The notes: a model not told the origin generated them from the letters alone. Positions 34,547 through 44,334 are shown, numbered from the stretch's first letter. The stretch: DNA of 64,000 nt from Nostoc sp. FACHB-892 (GCF_014698795.1 NZ_JACJTR010000009.1:62001-126000); one strand, 5' to 3'. Numbers and translations: made by a program.

Positions 34547-36202
34547 TTAAATTGTTTTTAGACGTTTTCTTTTGTTTTTTTGATCAGGGTTGGCATCTTC
34601 AATATCTTGTTTCTCCAATTCTGGCAATTTAAAAAGAACTCCCGCAAAAAACCAATAATAGACGGCAACTGGATCAACATCCAAAGGATAGTAGTAGGTG
34701 TTGTAACTAATAAACAATATAAACACCCATAAAGCAGCTCCGTAACTGCGGAAATTACGGTTCTTTATGGAGCGATAGGTTTTAAAGCTAATAATTGTTA
34801 AACTAGTGACCAAACCCAGAAAAGCTAGTACTCCAAGAATTCCAACTTCATACAGTACTTTGGGATAGTAGGTTTCTACCAGCTTAGTTTTACCCATTAC
34901 GCGAGCAGAGTTAGTTGCTCGACCTAAGCCACTTCCTAAGGGACCGTCTACGTTTTTCCAATTTTCTTCAAATTGCTGGACGATAAAATCTTGAGGTGGT
35001 GAAGCCTCCCACCGACCTGTAAAACTCTCGGTTCTCTGTTGCACGACATCAGGGTTAGTCACCATTGCTATTCCGAGAACTAGGGCAAGTCCTATCCCAA
35101 TGGGGATAAATCGTTTAAGGTTGCCAATTTGACCAGTGAGTAATAGCAAAATCCCGAAGCAAATTGGTACTAAAGCTAGGGCGATTCTCTGTCCAGAAAT
35201 TACAGCATTGATAAAGACTGCCACCAAAGAACCTAAACCGGCCAGTCGCCATATTGGGGAGGGATCGGTGAAGCCGGTGGCAAAGCTAAAAAAGGTGCCG
35301 GCAATTAAGAACCATGCCCACTGCCAAGGGGCTACAAATGTCCCTGGTAAGCGAATAATCCCTTCTTCAGGGCTATATACTAGCGCTCCACCAAAATAAC
35401 ACCTAGCTTCAAGTGTTGCTCTAAATAAGGCATCTCCTTCAAGACCTCTAGTGCCTTGACATACACCAGTTACTAATAACATATATTGGATAAATCCCAG
35501 CGCACAGCAAAACAGTATGAGGGCAATCTGGAGACGGGATAAAAATAGAAAATCTCGCTTATCGCGAATTAAATAGTAAGCACAACCAATCAAGGGGACA
35601 TAGCCTAAAAATACTTTTAGTCCCAGAATTCCCATGCCTAAAGGTATTTCTTGCTCAACTTTTTCCAATAATCCCACACTGGGCGGGTTAAACTGCTGGC
35701 CACCATTAACAAACAATAACGTTAGCAGACTGCAACCCAACACAATATAAAGTGGGGTTTTAATGCCTTGGGGAATAATTATGGGTAGCCCCTGTTTACG
35801 GCAAGTCTGCCAAAGTCCAATTAGGGCTGGAATATAAAAGGCATCTTTAGCTAATTGGAGTATGGGACTATTGCCCAAGTAGTAAGTGATAGTACCCCCA
35901 ATAGGTACGTAAATGATGAAAAAATATAGCGCTTGGCGCGGGTACTTGTAGGAAAGGGATATGATAATTATGCCCAAGACACCGGGAACTGCTGCTTTAA
36001 TTCCAGCTACGAAAAAAAGCACAATGCCAAAGAAGACACCGCCAAAGGTGGCGGTGGTGAGTAAGTTAGTCAGTTCTTTACGTGCTTGGGCTGCTTTGCG
36101 CTTTTGGGCTAACTGTTCTTTGAGGCTAAGGGTAGAAGTTTCCTTTTTAGCCTGCTTTTTCGAGTTTTTAGATGGTCGGGATTTTGACTTTATTTTCGCC
36201 AT
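34547..36202 (-). CDS. O-antigen ligase/polymerase-like membrane protein
   Basis: 551 residues: a basic Lys/Ser/Arg N-terminus (MAKIKSKSRPSKNSKKQAKK), then about eleven hydrophobic segments, with a large periplasmic loop around FTGRWEASPPQDFIVQQFEE and GPLGSGLGRA. That loop pattern (G-GLG after a long loop) is typical of Wzy_C/O-antigen ligase proteins, which join or polymerise lipid-linked glycans at the periplasmic face. It is first gene of the minus-strand glycan operon. The ATG at 36202 is preferred to the TTG at 36229. Polymerase versus ligase cannot be told from sequence. Confidence 0.82.
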   Translation of the reverse strand: MAKIKSKSRPSKNSKKQAKKETSTLSLKEQLAQKRKAAQARKELTNLLTTATFGGVFFGIVLFFVAGIKAAVPGVLGIIIISLSYKYPRQALYFFIIYVPIGGTITYYLGNSPILQLAKDAFYIPALIGLWQTCRKQGLPIIIPQGIKTPLYIVLGCSLLTLLFVNGGQQFNPPSVGLLEKVEQEIPLGMGILGLKVFLGYVPLIGCAYYLIRDKRDFLFLSRLQIALILFCCALGFIQYMLLVTGVCQGTRGLEGDALFRATLEARCYFGGALVYSPEEGIIRLPGTFVAPWQWAWFLIAGTFFSFATGFTDPSPIWRLAGLGSLVAVFINAVISGQRIALALVPICFGILLLLTGQIGNLKRFIPIGIGLALVLGIAMVTNPDVVQQRTESFTGRWEASPPQDFIVQQFEENWKNVDGPLGSGLGRATNSARVMGKTKLVETYYPKVLYEVGILGVLAFLGLVTSLTIISFKTYRSIKNRNFRSYGAALWVFILFISYNTYYYPLDVDPVAVYYWFFAGVLFKLPELEKQDIEDANPDQKNKRKRLKTI

Positions 36203-36707
36203 AGTGGTGCTGTAGCCTATCAGCCTCAAAGAAATATATTATAGTTGACAAATTTCTTGGATTGCTGTAAATCGTATAATCCAAATTCATCTATAACTAA
36301 TTGATTTAATAATTTGCGATTAAAAATGCTAAAGTTTAATCTTTTTGATAATTCAAAAAGATTTTCTCCTGTGTCCAAAATATAAATTGCACCTGCAAAT
36401 GATAATGATTTAATGGCTTTTGCTTTGTTATTTAAATATTTCTAACTTTGGCATAATCTATATACTATCTATAGTATCCATAGGCACAATCATATTCTAC
36501 GGTTTCGGGCAAATTATTCAAATCATATCGAATAATGTTACAACTGCCGCACATTTTTTGAAGGAGGCAGGAGGAATAATTGGATGGGGTCTGAATCCCC
36601 ATCCAATTATAAGCGTCCTATAACGGCGGGATTTTAAATCCAAGTTCCCTTTGGTCATAAACAAAGAACAGGAGTCAGTTTCCCTCCTGCCTCCTACCCT
36701 CTGCTTT
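36203..36707. other. Intergenic region with nested inverted repeats
   Basis: The region upstream of the EPS operon. A perfect 13-bp stem TAATTGGATGGGG / CCCCATCCAATTA (36577-36609, loop 7) sits close to a second inverted pair GGAGGCAGGAGG (36563-36574) and CCTCCTGCCTCC (36683-36694). Together they suggest a non-coding repeat element of about 130 bp. No gene visible. Confidence 0.5.
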
Positions 36708-37559
36708 CTATAACCAAAAATGTCGATAGTCCTCAACATACTGCCGCATCGTCAGTGGTAAACGATTGAGTAATTGCTCTGTATCAGATGTGATATTACC
36801 TGCCAATCCTAAACGAGCAGTTGTGTAGATTGCTACCATTACTAAAATAAAGTTTATTGACAAACCTGATGAGTGCATTTGTTGAACAAACTTTACTAAA
36901 GAAGGATTGTAGCGTATCGGTTTACCTAAAACCGATGTGAAGATGTCTGCAACTTCGTAATAAGTTAAGGCTTTTTTACCAGTAAGCGCATAGGCGCGTG
37001 ACTGATGCCCATCTTCAATCAAAGTACGAACTGCAACAGCAGCAATATCCCGTATATCAATAAAGCTTGTTTTACCATTGCCTGCTGGAAGAAGCAATTC
37101 ACCACGAGTTTTAATATCTTCTCGGTGTGTGGTATTTAGATTTTGCATAAAAAAGCTACATCGTAAAAAGGTAGCTTTAATACCCAATTGTTTAATATAG
37201 TGTTCAATCTTAGAATGCGGCAGAAAACGGTTGCGTTCAGCTCCGAGTATTGAAAGGAACACAATATGCTCAACGCCTGCAAGTTTTGCAGCATCAAGTG
37301 CTGGGGCAATTTGAAGACGAATATTAGCAAGGGCAGGCGGACGCACTAAAAAAATTTTATTGACTTGAAGAAAAGCATGATAAAAAGTATCGGGATTAGT
37401 AAAGTCGAAGGGGACGCTTTTGATATTGCTGTCTAAAAGGTGTTTAGCACTGTTTGGATTTCTAACTGCCGCACAGACATCACAATCGTGGGATAGCAAT
37501 AAGCGAAGAACTTCTTGACCGACATTTCCAGTTGCACCTGTCACTAAAATTTTTAGCAT
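36708..37559 (-). CDS. NmrA-like NAD(P)-binding protein
   Basis: 283 residues of the atypical SDR (SDR_a5/NmrA) group. The Rossmann motif MLKILVTGATGNVGQEVLRL carries the GATGxxG pattern; AGVEHIVFLSILGAERN and LPAGNGKTSFIDIRDIAAVA are the usual later signatures. It lacks the YxxxK catalytic pair, as is common in NmrA-like proteins, so it may be a redox sensor or a quinone-type reductase. It lies beside a decayed ECF sigma gene. Substrate unknown. Confidence 0.85.
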   Translation of the reverse strand: MLKILVTGATGNVGQEVLRLLLSHDCDVCAAVRNPNSAKHLLDSNIKSVPFDFTNPDTFYHAFLQVNKIFLVRPPALANIRLQIAPALDAAKLAGVEHIVFLSILGAERNRFLPHSKIEHYIKQLGIKATFLRCSFFMQNLNTTHREDIKTRGELLLPAGNGKTSFIDIRDIAAVAVRTLIEDGHQSRAYALTGKKALTYYEVADIFTSVLGKPIRYNPSLVKFVQQMHSSGLSINFILVMVAIYTTARLGLAGNITSDTEQLLNRLPLTMRQYVEDYRHFWL

Positions 37560-37576
37560 GATAGCGATGTAGGGGG

Positions 37577-37755
37577 TTAGGGCTGAACTTCGCGCAGTCG
37601 GCGCTCCAGAAAGCGGCGTTCGCTGTCATTCGTGTCCGCCGTCGGAGGCTATCAATGGCTTTGTATCGGGCTGTTTTGATCAGCCACGCACGCAGGAGAT
37701 CGGGCACGCCGCTAGACTGCCACTGATTGCCAGAAAAATCAAGGCGAATGACAGA
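37577..37755 (-). pseudogene. ECF sigma factor remnant
   Basis: The frame reads GVPDLLRAWLIKTARYKAID then SLRRR, the sigma-2 region of a SigJ-like ECF factor (usual form GVPDNPRAWLIKTARNKAID). After the RRR a shift to another frame gives ADTNDSERRFLERRLREVQP and TAA. Both ends are missing; only about 60 codons remain. Adjacent to a VOC-protein fragment, a known partner type for this sigma family. Confidence 0.6.
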
Positions 37756-37833
37756 TATTACACGAACACCTCTCAAGCTCCATTCACACTAAATCCATAA
37801 CCTAATCTACTGAGCCAACTCAAGGAACGTCCT

Positions 37834-37917
37834 ATGAAACTTAATACTTATTTCATGTTCAACGGTAACTGTGAGGCAGCGTTCAAGTTCTATGAACCCT
37901 GTTTTGGTGACTGTTGA
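37834..37917 (+). pseudogene. PhnB/VOC-family protein N-terminal fragment
   Basis: After AAGGAA an ATG opens MKLNTYFMFNGNCEAAFKFY then EPCFGDC and TGA, the first 27 residues of a PhnB-like glyoxalase-fold protein. It is cut at a GACTGTTGACTGTTGACTG repeat. Such genes often sit with ECF sigma factors; both are wrecked here. Confidence 0.65.
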
Positions 37918-38093
37918 CTGTTGACTGTTAATCGTCAACGGCATCGGGCCGTCTCTCATCCCATCTTTAAAATATTGAGTTTTCCCGACTCCTTTTGATA
38001 AATGTCACAGCTTTTACAAATTAATCAGCCTTGGTCATTTGTACAAGCTGTGATAGAAAATTGGCGCTTGTTAAAACTGATATGTTAGCTAAT

Positions 38094-39566
38094 TTAGTCC
38101 ATCAGATGCTGTTGGACTTTTGAAACTAATTCATTTGTCCAGTAGTTGGTAAGTTCGGCATTGGCGGCTTCTACCATGACTCTGATTACTGGTTCTGTAC
38201 CAGAGGCGCGAACCAAAATTCTGCCGGAATCACCCATTGCAGCTTCAGCAAGAGCGATCGCTTGTTGCACAGGTTGGCAATCTTGCCATCCCAAACGGCG
38301 ATCGCGATCTACGACTCGCACGTTCCGCAACAGTTGCGGATAGGTTTGGAAGCTTTGATCTACTAATTCGCTCAAAGAAACACCCGTCTCTTTTACCAAA
38401 GCTGCTATATGTAATGCTGTTAACAAGCCATCTCCAGTCACGGCATAATGACGGCAAAGAATATGACCTGATTGTTCGCCACCTAACATTCCTCCAGTCC
38501 GCAACATTTCGGCTTGCACGTATTGATCGCCGACTGCGGTGCGAATTAAGTTACCACCAATTTGTTGCCAAGCTTTCTCAAAGCCTAAGTTGGCCATGAC
38601 TGTAGATACAATCAGGTTGTCTGGCAGTTGTTGGTTTTGCTGTAAATGCCGTCCCCATAGGTAGAGAATGTAATCGCCGTTAACTTGCCTTCCAGTATTG
38701 TCTACTGCTAAGACGCGATCGGCATCCCCATCAAAGGCAAAGCCGATGTCGGCGTTGTGTTCTTGGACTGTGGCTGCAAGAATATCTAGGTGGGTGGAAC
38801 CGCAGTTAACATTAATGCGATCGCCATCTGCTTCGTTATGCAAGCAGATCACCTCTGCCCCCATTTCTGTAAATATTAATGGTGCTAATCCTACTGCTGC
38901 TCCCCAAGCCAAGTCTAAAACAATCTTCATTCCCTGAAGATTTAGGGCACCATTCAAGGGTTTTTTCAATGCTTCGCTATAATGCCCCACTAACTCGAAA
39001 CGTGAGTAATGTCGTCCGTAATTACTGACTTTAGCAATAGGTGATACCTTGCCACGCAGTCCAGCTTCAATTTCTGCCTGCAATATTTGCGGTAACTTCC
39101 CACCATTCCCACCAAAAACCTTAATACCATTGTCTTCTGGGGGATTGTGGCTAGCAGAAATCATCACTCCGCCGATGGCATCAGTGATGCTGGTGAGATA
39201 GGCAATGCAAGGAGTGGGACATAATCCCAAATACCAAACCTCTAATCCTGCTGCTGTTAATCCTGCACTCAAAGCCATTGCCAGCATATCGCTGGAGTTT
39301 CTAGAGTCCTGTCCAAGAATGACTGGCCCGATTTTAGTAGCATGGTTACGTAAAACAATCCCAGTCCAAAAACCAACTTGCAATGCTAAGGGCGCACTGA
39401 GTAATTCTCCGACTCGTCCGCGAATACCATCTGTGCCAAATAAAGAATTTGCTGGTAGTGGAACTGAATTCAATGCAAAACTGCTCTCAATCCCTTTGCC
39501 CAATACATCAACTTCGGAAGCAGAACCCCCAGGAATGCCTGGTGTCCGAGTTATAGATGAAACCAT
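38094..39566 (-). CDS. glmM: Phosphoglucosamine mutase
   Basis: 490 residues. Converts glucosamine-6-phosphate to glucosamine-1-phosphate for UDP-GlcNAc and cell-wall synthesis. Features in order: [10 protein letters not shown] (41-50), the phosphoserine loop [13 protein letters not shown] with Ser139, the Mg site DGDADR (279-284), and the C-terminal phosphate loop [14 protein letters not shown] Ser/Pro-rich N-terminal extension of about 40 residues precedes the core. I use ATG 39566; an in-frame GTG lies 21 bases upstream, so the exact start is open. A close PGM/PMM relative is possible, but the SASHNP-FGTDG pattern fits GlmM. Confidence 0.88.
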   Translation of the reverse strand: MVSSITRTPGIPGGSASEVDVLGKGIESSFALNSVPLPANSLFGTDGIRGRVGELLSAPLALQVGFWTGIVLRNHATKIGPVILGQDSRNSSDMLAMALSAGLTAAGLEVWYLGLCPTPCIAYLTSITDAIGGVMISASHNPPEDNGIKVFGGNGGKLPQILQAEIEAGLRGKVSPIAKVSNYGRHYSRFELVGHYSEALKKPLNGALNLQGMKIVLDLAWGAAVGLAPLIFTEMGAEVICLHNEADGDRINVNCGSTHLDILAATVQEHNADIGFAFDGDADRVLAVDNTGRQVNGDYILYLWGRHLQQNQQLPDNLIVSTVMANLGFEKAWQQIGGNLIRTAVGDQYVQAEMLRTGGMLGGEQSGHILCRHYAVTGDGLLTALHIAALVKETGVSLSELVDQSFQTYPQLLRNVRVVDRDRRLGWQDCQPVQQAIALAEAAMGDSGRILVRASGTEPVIRVMVEAANAELTNYWTNELVSKVQQHLMD

Positions 39567-40113
39567 ATGTTTAAACACTCCACACAATCACACTGAAAAA
39601 TAGCACTTAAAACTTGATTCAGCAATTTCTTACAAATTCATTCTAGAGCAGTATTGTCTACGTAAAAATCCCTAATTATTACTTCTTTAATTGTAAATTT
39701 TTCATGAAGTCAGTATTGGTTTTTAGGTTATCAGTAAAGCTTTCACATTTTAGCTAATTATTTCTTTTATGCCCTCTACCTTAGCTTTGATTTTTATATT
39801 TATTAGTTCACACTTTGGAATCCTACTAACCCAAGATCAACTGTAATAAATATTACCCAAATTTCAGCAAAAGTGTTTTTTAGGAAAGCTGAGAATGAAA
39901 GCAAAATTCAGCTAAAAAGAATCAAAAGACTGAAATGTAAAATTATATCCCCTAAGTTTCACAAATGTGTAAAAAGCTACAAAAATGCAGATGCTTAAAA
40001 AATTTTAATATAAATTCTCATCAAATAGTTTTAAGGTAACGTTTTAATGGCTTTTTTAGCCGTTAGTGAATTAGAACTTCGGCAGTTAACTTTTTAAAGT
40101 TGAGAAATTTAGC
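39567..40113. other. AT-rich divergent intergenic region
   Basis: About 540 bases between glmM and heme oxygenase, with many AT runs and no coding frame or repeat recognised. It must contain both promoters. No clear FUR, NtcA or other operator could be placed. Confidence 0.3.
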
Positions 40114-40830
40114 ATGAGCAGCAATTTAGCAACCAAATTACGTGTAGGCACTAAGAAAGCCCACACAATGGCAGAAAATGTAGGTTTTGTCAAGTGCTTT
40201 TTAAGAGGAGTAGTCGAGAAAAACTCTTACCGGAAACTAGTTGCTAACTTCTACTTCGTCTACTCAGCGATGGAAGAAGAAATGGAGAAGCATCGCCAGC
40301 ACCCAATTCTTTCTAAAATTAACTTTCCCCAGCTAAACCGCAAGTATACCTTAGAGCAAGACCTGAGTTATTATTTTGGTGCTAACTGGAGAGAGCAAAT
40401 TAAGCTATCTCCGGCAGGTGAAGCTTATGTAAAGCGCATCCGAGAAATATCTGCCACAGAACCGGAACTGTTAATAGCTCATTCATACACTCGCTACTTG
40501 GGTGACTTATCCGGGGGACAAATTCTCAAAAACATTGCTGTAACAGCGATGAATTTGTCTGATGGGCAAGGAACAGCCTTTTATGAGTTTCCAGAGATTC
40601 CTGATGAAAAAGCATTCAAAGCGAAATATCGTCAAACTTTGGATGAATTACCTCTTGATGATGCGACAACCGATCGCATCGTTGATGAAGCTAACGCCGC
40701 CTTTGGCATGAACATGACGATGTTCCAAGAATTGGAAGGCAATTTGATCAAGGCGGTTGGTGTAATGCTCTACAACAGCCTCACACGGCGACGGACACGG
40801 GGCAGTACTGAACTCGTCACTGCTGAGTAA
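40114..40830 (+). CDS. ho1: Heme oxygenase (biliverdin-producing)
   Basis: 238 residues. Opens heme with O2 and ferredoxin to biliverdin IX-alpha, Fe and CO, the first step to phycobilins. The proximal His is His17 in TKKAHTMAENVGF; the distal helix LGDLSGGQILKNIA is complete; the C-terminal part MFQELEGNLIKAVGVMLYN fits cyanobacterial HO1. Normal length; no membrane tail. The gene stands alone with an unusually long upstream region. Confidence 0.94.
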   Translation: MSSNLATKLRVGTKKAHTMAENVGFVKCFLRGVVEKNSYRKLVANFYFVYSAMEEEMEKHRQHPILSKINFPQLNRKYTLEQDLSYYFGANWREQIKLSPAGEAYVKRIREISATEPELLIAHSYTRYLGDLSGGQILKNIAVTAMNLSDGQGTAFYEFPEIPDEKAFKAKYRQTLDELPLDDATTDRIVDEANAAFGMNMTMFQELEGNLIKAVGVMLYNSLTRRRTRGSTELVTAE

Positions 40831-40940
40831 CTGTGTTGAGGTTGCGGAGTATGGTATGTGGAGTCATAAGTTCAGATAGCCTGATGAAGGATTATTCATA
40901 GGTGTTTCTGGAGAAAGAGCGATCAACGCTCAAAATATTT

Positions 40941-41001
40941 AGGGGCAATAGCCTTGTGACTGCTTTCTATTGGTGAAAGTAAGCATGGGGAGATTGCCCC
41001 T
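40941..41001 (+). other. Stem-loop between heme oxygenase and cobW
   Basis: AGGGGCAAT (from 40941) and ATTGCCCCT (to 41001) pair over nine bases; an inner stem GCTTTC / GAAAGT can form inside the 43-base loop. It has no T-run directly after. It may be a terminator of heme oxygenase, a leader structure of cobW, or a small RNA. The remaining gap (40831-41148) has AGGAGTTA heptamers near 41018-41037. Confidence 0.4.
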
Positions 41002-41148
41002 CAATTATGTTTAAGAGTTAGGAGTTATTAGGAGTTATCAGTATTTTTCAGCTTAAAATAACTAAGTCAATCTTCACACCAAGCTTAATCTCGGTATTTA
41101 AGTTTGTAACTCCTAAAACTTATCGTACTGAGGACATCAGGCAAAAAT

Positions 41149-42189
41149 ATGGCTACGAAAATTCCTGTCACAGTGATTACAGGCTTCTTAGGTAGTGGAA
41201 AAACCAGCCTAATTCGCCACCTGCTACAAAACAACCAAGGCCGCCGCATTGCCGTTTTAGTCAATGAATTTGGCGAACTCGGTATTGATGGCGATTTGTT
41301 AAAATCTTGTCAAGTTTGCCCGGAAGATGGTGAGGGCGACAGTAATATCTTTGAATTAACCAACGGCTGCTTATGCTGCACCGTGCAGGAAGAGTTTTAC
41401 CCGATGATGCAAGAGTTAATCAAGCGGCGAGATAGCATCGACTGCATTTTAATTGAAACCTCTGGTTTAGCCTTGCCAAAACCACTGATAAAGGCTTTTC
41501 GCTGGCAAGAAATTCGCAACGCCGCTACTGTGGATGCTGTGATTACCGTGGTAGATTGCGCGGCGGTAGCAGCAGGGACATTTGCTAGTGATCCAGAGGC
41601 GATCGCAGCCCAACGGCAAGCAGATGATAGCCTAGAACACGAAACACCTTTGCAAGAATTGTTTGAAGACCAACTCGCTTGTGCAGACTTGGTGGTGTTG
41701 AATAAAATTGACTTGGTGGATGCTGAGACAAAAGCGAGAGTTGAGGAATTGATTAAGCAAGAGTTGCCTAGAGTAGTGAAGATTGTCGAGAGCGATTGTT
41801 CTCAACTAGACGCATCTATATTATTAGGATTTCAAGCCGCAGTTGAAGACAATTTAGATTCTCGTCCTAGTCATCACGATACCGAAGAAGACCACAATCA
41901 CGACGAAGAAATTACCTCAACTAATTTAATTTTGGATCGTACCTTTGATCCAGAAAAGCTGCAACAGCAGTTAGAGAAATTAGCACAACAACAAGAAATT
42001 TACCGGATTAAAGGCTTTGTGGCAGTACCAAATAAATCCATGCGCTTAGTGATGCAAGGTGTGGGAACCCGATTTGATAAATTTTATGATCGCCCCTGGA
42101 AACCTGAAGAGTCCAGGCAAACACGTTTAGTTTTTCTCGGTCGTGATTTGAAATCTTCAGAAATTGAATCGCAGCTAGTAGCTTTGTAA
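41149..42189 (+). CDS. CobW/COG0523-family GTPase (metal chaperone-like)
   Basis: 346 residues of the G3E group. P-loop GFLGSGKTS (12-20), the CxCC metal motif at 74-77 (NGCLCCTV), a further SCQVC pair near 54-57, the SGLALPKP switch, and NKID (G4). A His/Asp-rich loop (SHHDTEEDHNHDEE, about 243-256) probably binds metal. The C-terminal CobW_C domain follows (RIKGFVAVPNKSMR). Members move Zn or Co to target proteins; the substrate is not clear from sequence. No cobalamin riboswitch or Zur box was found in its leader. Confidence 0.9.
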   Translation: MATKIPVTVITGFLGSGKTSLIRHLLQNNQGRRIAVLVNEFGELGIDGDLLKSCQVCPEDGEGDSNIFELTNGCLCCTVQEEFYPMMQELIKRRDSIDCILIETSGLALPKPLIKAFRWQEIRNAATVDAVITVVDCAAVAAGTFASDPEAIAAQRQADDSLEHETPLQELFEDQLACADLVVLNKIDLVDAETKARVEELIKQELPRVVKIVESDCSQLDASILLGFQAAVEDNLDSRPSHHDTEEDHNHDEEITSTNLILDRTFDPEKLQQQLEKLAQQQEIYRIKGFVAVPNKSMRLVMQGVGTRFDKFYDRPWKPEESRQTRLVFLGRDLKSSEIESQLVAL

Positions 42190-42245
42190 ATTAGGAGTTA
42201 GGAGTTAGGAGTTAAAAATAACTAGTACACATTTTTAATCTTTTA

Positions 42246-42267
42246 ATAAGGGGCTTAAGCCCCTTAT
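42246..42267 (+). terminator. Palindrome after cobW, possible terminator
   Basis: ATAAGGGGCTTAAGCCCCTTAT is a perfect 22-base palindrome about 57 bases after the cobW stop; AGGAGTTA heptamers lie between. No T-run follows. Confidence 0.45.
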
Positions 42268-42430
42268 CTAAGGTTGATTACGTGGTTAGTATTAACTTTG
42301 AATAATAAATTTATTTCCACCGTTACGTACTAACTAATTCAAAATAATAAACAATAGTAGTAACTAGACAGTTTCTAATATCTCACTCTTAACACTTAAC
42401 TTAAATATTCACTTCTTACCTAACATAACT

Positions 42431-42901
42431 ATGACAATATCTCAACTATTTAACATTGCCAATCTTTTCGTATTGCCTTTTTGGGCGTTGATGATTTTAT
42501 TACCAAATTGGAAAGTTACACGGCAGATTATGTCATCATATTTGCCGTTTGTGGTATTAGCTGGGGCGTATTTGTATTTGTTCATCACCAGCATTACTCC
42601 AGAAAATGCTCAAGCTTTATCGAATCCTCAATTAGCCGATATCGCTAAATTTTTTGCAGATGAAACGGCTGCTGCAACAGGTTGGATTCATTTTTTAGTC
42701 ATGGATTTATTCGTCGGTCGGTGGATTTATTGGGAAGGACAAAAAACAGGTATTTGGACAATTCACTCCCTTGCACTATGTTTATTTGCTGGGCCTTTGG
42801 GGTTACTGTCTCACGTCTTAACTGAGTGGATTACTAAAACACTTTTCCCGAAGTTTCAACAGAGTGAAACGGTGACAGTAGGAGAAAAAGCTGCCTCATG
42901 A
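42431..42901 (+). CDS. ABA4-like (DUF4281) membrane protein
   Basis: 156 residues with four hydrophobic segments. Family features: LFNIANLFVLPFWALMILLP near the start, and WIHFLVMDLFVGRWIYWEGQ in the middle, then FAGPLGLLSHVLTEWITK. Homologous to plant ABA4, which is needed for neoxanthin synthesis; cyanobacterial members are uncharacterised but may act on carotenoids. A perfect terminator follows after ten bases. Heme oxygenase nearby is also a pigment gene, but it is not one operon. Confidence 0.87.
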   Translation: MTISQLFNIANLFVLPFWALMILLPNWKVTRQIMSSYLPFVVLAGAYLYLFITSITPENAQALSNPQLADIAKFFADETAAATGWIHFLVMDLFVGRWIYWEGQKTGIWTIHSLALCLFAGPLGLLSHVLTEWITKTLFPKFQQSETVTVGEKAAS

Positions 42902-42911
42902 TATGGTACAT

Positions 42912-42946
42912 AATAGGGGCGCACATCTATACGCCCCTATTATTTA
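42912..42946 (+). terminator. Rho-independent terminator
   Basis: AATAGGGGCG / CGCCCCTATT, a perfect ten-base stem, then ATTTATT. It lies ten bases after the ABA4-like gene. Confidence 0.8.
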
Positions 42947-42971
42947 TTAGGAATTACTTGATTTAAAAGAA

Positions 42972-43187
42972 TTAACCGTTGTTGCGTCTATAATCTGCAT
43001 CTAACCAACAGCGTGGTAAAACTTCACCTGAAGGGAAAACAAGATTTTCTTTTTTAAAAGTTTCAGGTTGCTGTTCTTCTTGACCTTCTTGGCCTTTTGC
43101 ATGAACAACATCATTATTCGGGTCAAGTAATTCCTGAATTTCAACAATCTTTACCAATTCGCCACTATCTTTGACTTGTAAAAGCAT
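42972..43187 (-). CDS. Small conserved cyanobacterial protein, 71 aa
   Basis: 71 residues. LVKIVEIQELLDPNNDVVHA, then a Glu/Gln-rich centre (KGQEGQEEQQPETFKKE), then the conserved end LPRCWLDADYRRNNG. I recall similar short cyanobacterial proteins, sometimes annotated as acetyltransferase without basis; no such domain is visible. It converges with the ABA4-like gene's terminator. Function unknown. Confidence 0.7.
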   Translation of the reverse strand: MLLQVKDSGELVKIVEIQELLDPNNDVVHAKGQEGQEEQQPETFKKENLVFPSGEVLPRCWLDADYRRNNG

Positions 43188-43469
43188 GAAAATTGCCTCA
43201 ATGAGTTTGCATGGAAGTTCAAAGCGAGTTTTAAGATAAACTAGCTCAAATCTAAACTGATTTTGAACGCGGAGATTCCCTAATTGTTAAAGGAAATTTT
43301 TATCAGATATCCACACATAAATTACACAAGATTCATTTGTGTGTATCTGATCTGTATTAATTTTTATAAAATAAACATAACAAATATATACCTAATTCAG
43401 AAAAGAAACTCGAATCAGGAAATGCTGATTAACAAAATTGTCCAAGTAAGATAATCTTGGTTTTATCAA

Positions 43470-43778
43470 TTAAAAGTCACGTTGATATTTTTCCAAAATA
43501 TCAACTAAATTAACTTGGCATTGCAGGGGCAGTAAATCGATTAAAGGGACTTCACGTTTTCCACCGCCAATTTTTACTGGAATCGATCCCAAGACCTGTA
43601 AAACTCGGTCTTCATTAACAGCGTTGGAAGTAATTAAGGGATACAGTTGTTCGGCAACAACTGTATGCAGTTTGGCATTAGATAAATAAAGATGCCATTT
43701 GGCAACGTCTATATAGACGTTTTCGCCAATTTCAGCTGCTAGGGCTTCCAGTAGTTCTGTGGTGTTAGTCTTAGCCAT
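43470..43778 (-). CDS. DUF3181 family protein
   Basis: 102 residues. The pattern LLEALAAEIGENVYIDVAKW, LHLYLSNAKLHTV-like segment and PLIDLLPLQCQVNLVDILEK fits the small cyanobacterial DUF3181 family. Soluble, alpha-beta, with no catalytic motif. Function unknown. Single gene. Confidence 0.82.
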   Translation of the reverse strand: MAKTNTTELLEALAAEIGENVYIDVAKWHLYLSNAKLHTVVAEQLYPLITSNAVNEDRVLQVLGSIPVKIGGGKREVPLIDLLPLQCQVNLVDILEKYQRDF

Positions 43779-43900
43779 AAAAATAACCCTACATTAAGAA
43801 GAAAAAGTGCGAAATCTCAGGCTTTTTTATATTATGTCTCAATTAACAGGCTAATCCTACTACCAGAGGTTACAATCGCCCCAGCATGAGTAATCCATCT

Positions 43901-44158
43901 TCAGGTGGATTTTGAGGAAGTTTCGGTGTAGTTGGCGATCGCACTAATGTAAATCAGATGCACCAACAAAATTCCTGTCCAACTTAAAGTCACCCAAGGC
44001 AGCCACTCCCAAGTAGTGCTTTTCAAGATGTGAAAAAACCACAAGCCAGAATTAATCGTAGCAGCGATCGCTACATGGACAGCAAAATTCATCCGGTCAT
44101 CGATCTTGCGGTAATCAGGGTCTTTGCGATCGGGTTTGCGAGGCCAACGAGGAGGCAT
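43901..44158 (-). CDS. 2TM domain membrane protein
   Basis: 85 residues: a basic Pro/Arg/Lys-rich N-terminus (MPPRWPRKPDRKDPDYRKID), then two membrane helices (about 28-45 and 55-73) with a Trp-rich turn (STTWEWLPWVTLSW). This is the 2TM domain layout. Role unknown. Confidence 0.75.
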   Translation of the reverse strand: MPPRWPRKPDRKDPDYRKIDDRMNFAVHVAIAATINSGLWFFHILKSTTWEWLPWVTLSWTGILLVHLIYISAIANYTETSSKST

Positions 44159-44334
44159 AAATATTTGTTACAGATTTAAATACACCCTATCCATTCTAAG
44201 GTTTTTGGGGCAGTGATTGCTATTAGACCCTGACAACCAGTCACAATCGAATTAAAATTAAATCCGATGACGACCTTTGAGCAAATAGACCACAATCCCC
44301 TTTATAGTGCAATACAGTTCAGTTAAGGCTAAAA

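Noticed and set aside
41040..41148. Cobalamin riboswitch before cobW
   Set aside because: No B12-box-like conserved core could be found; only a simple stem-loop is present.
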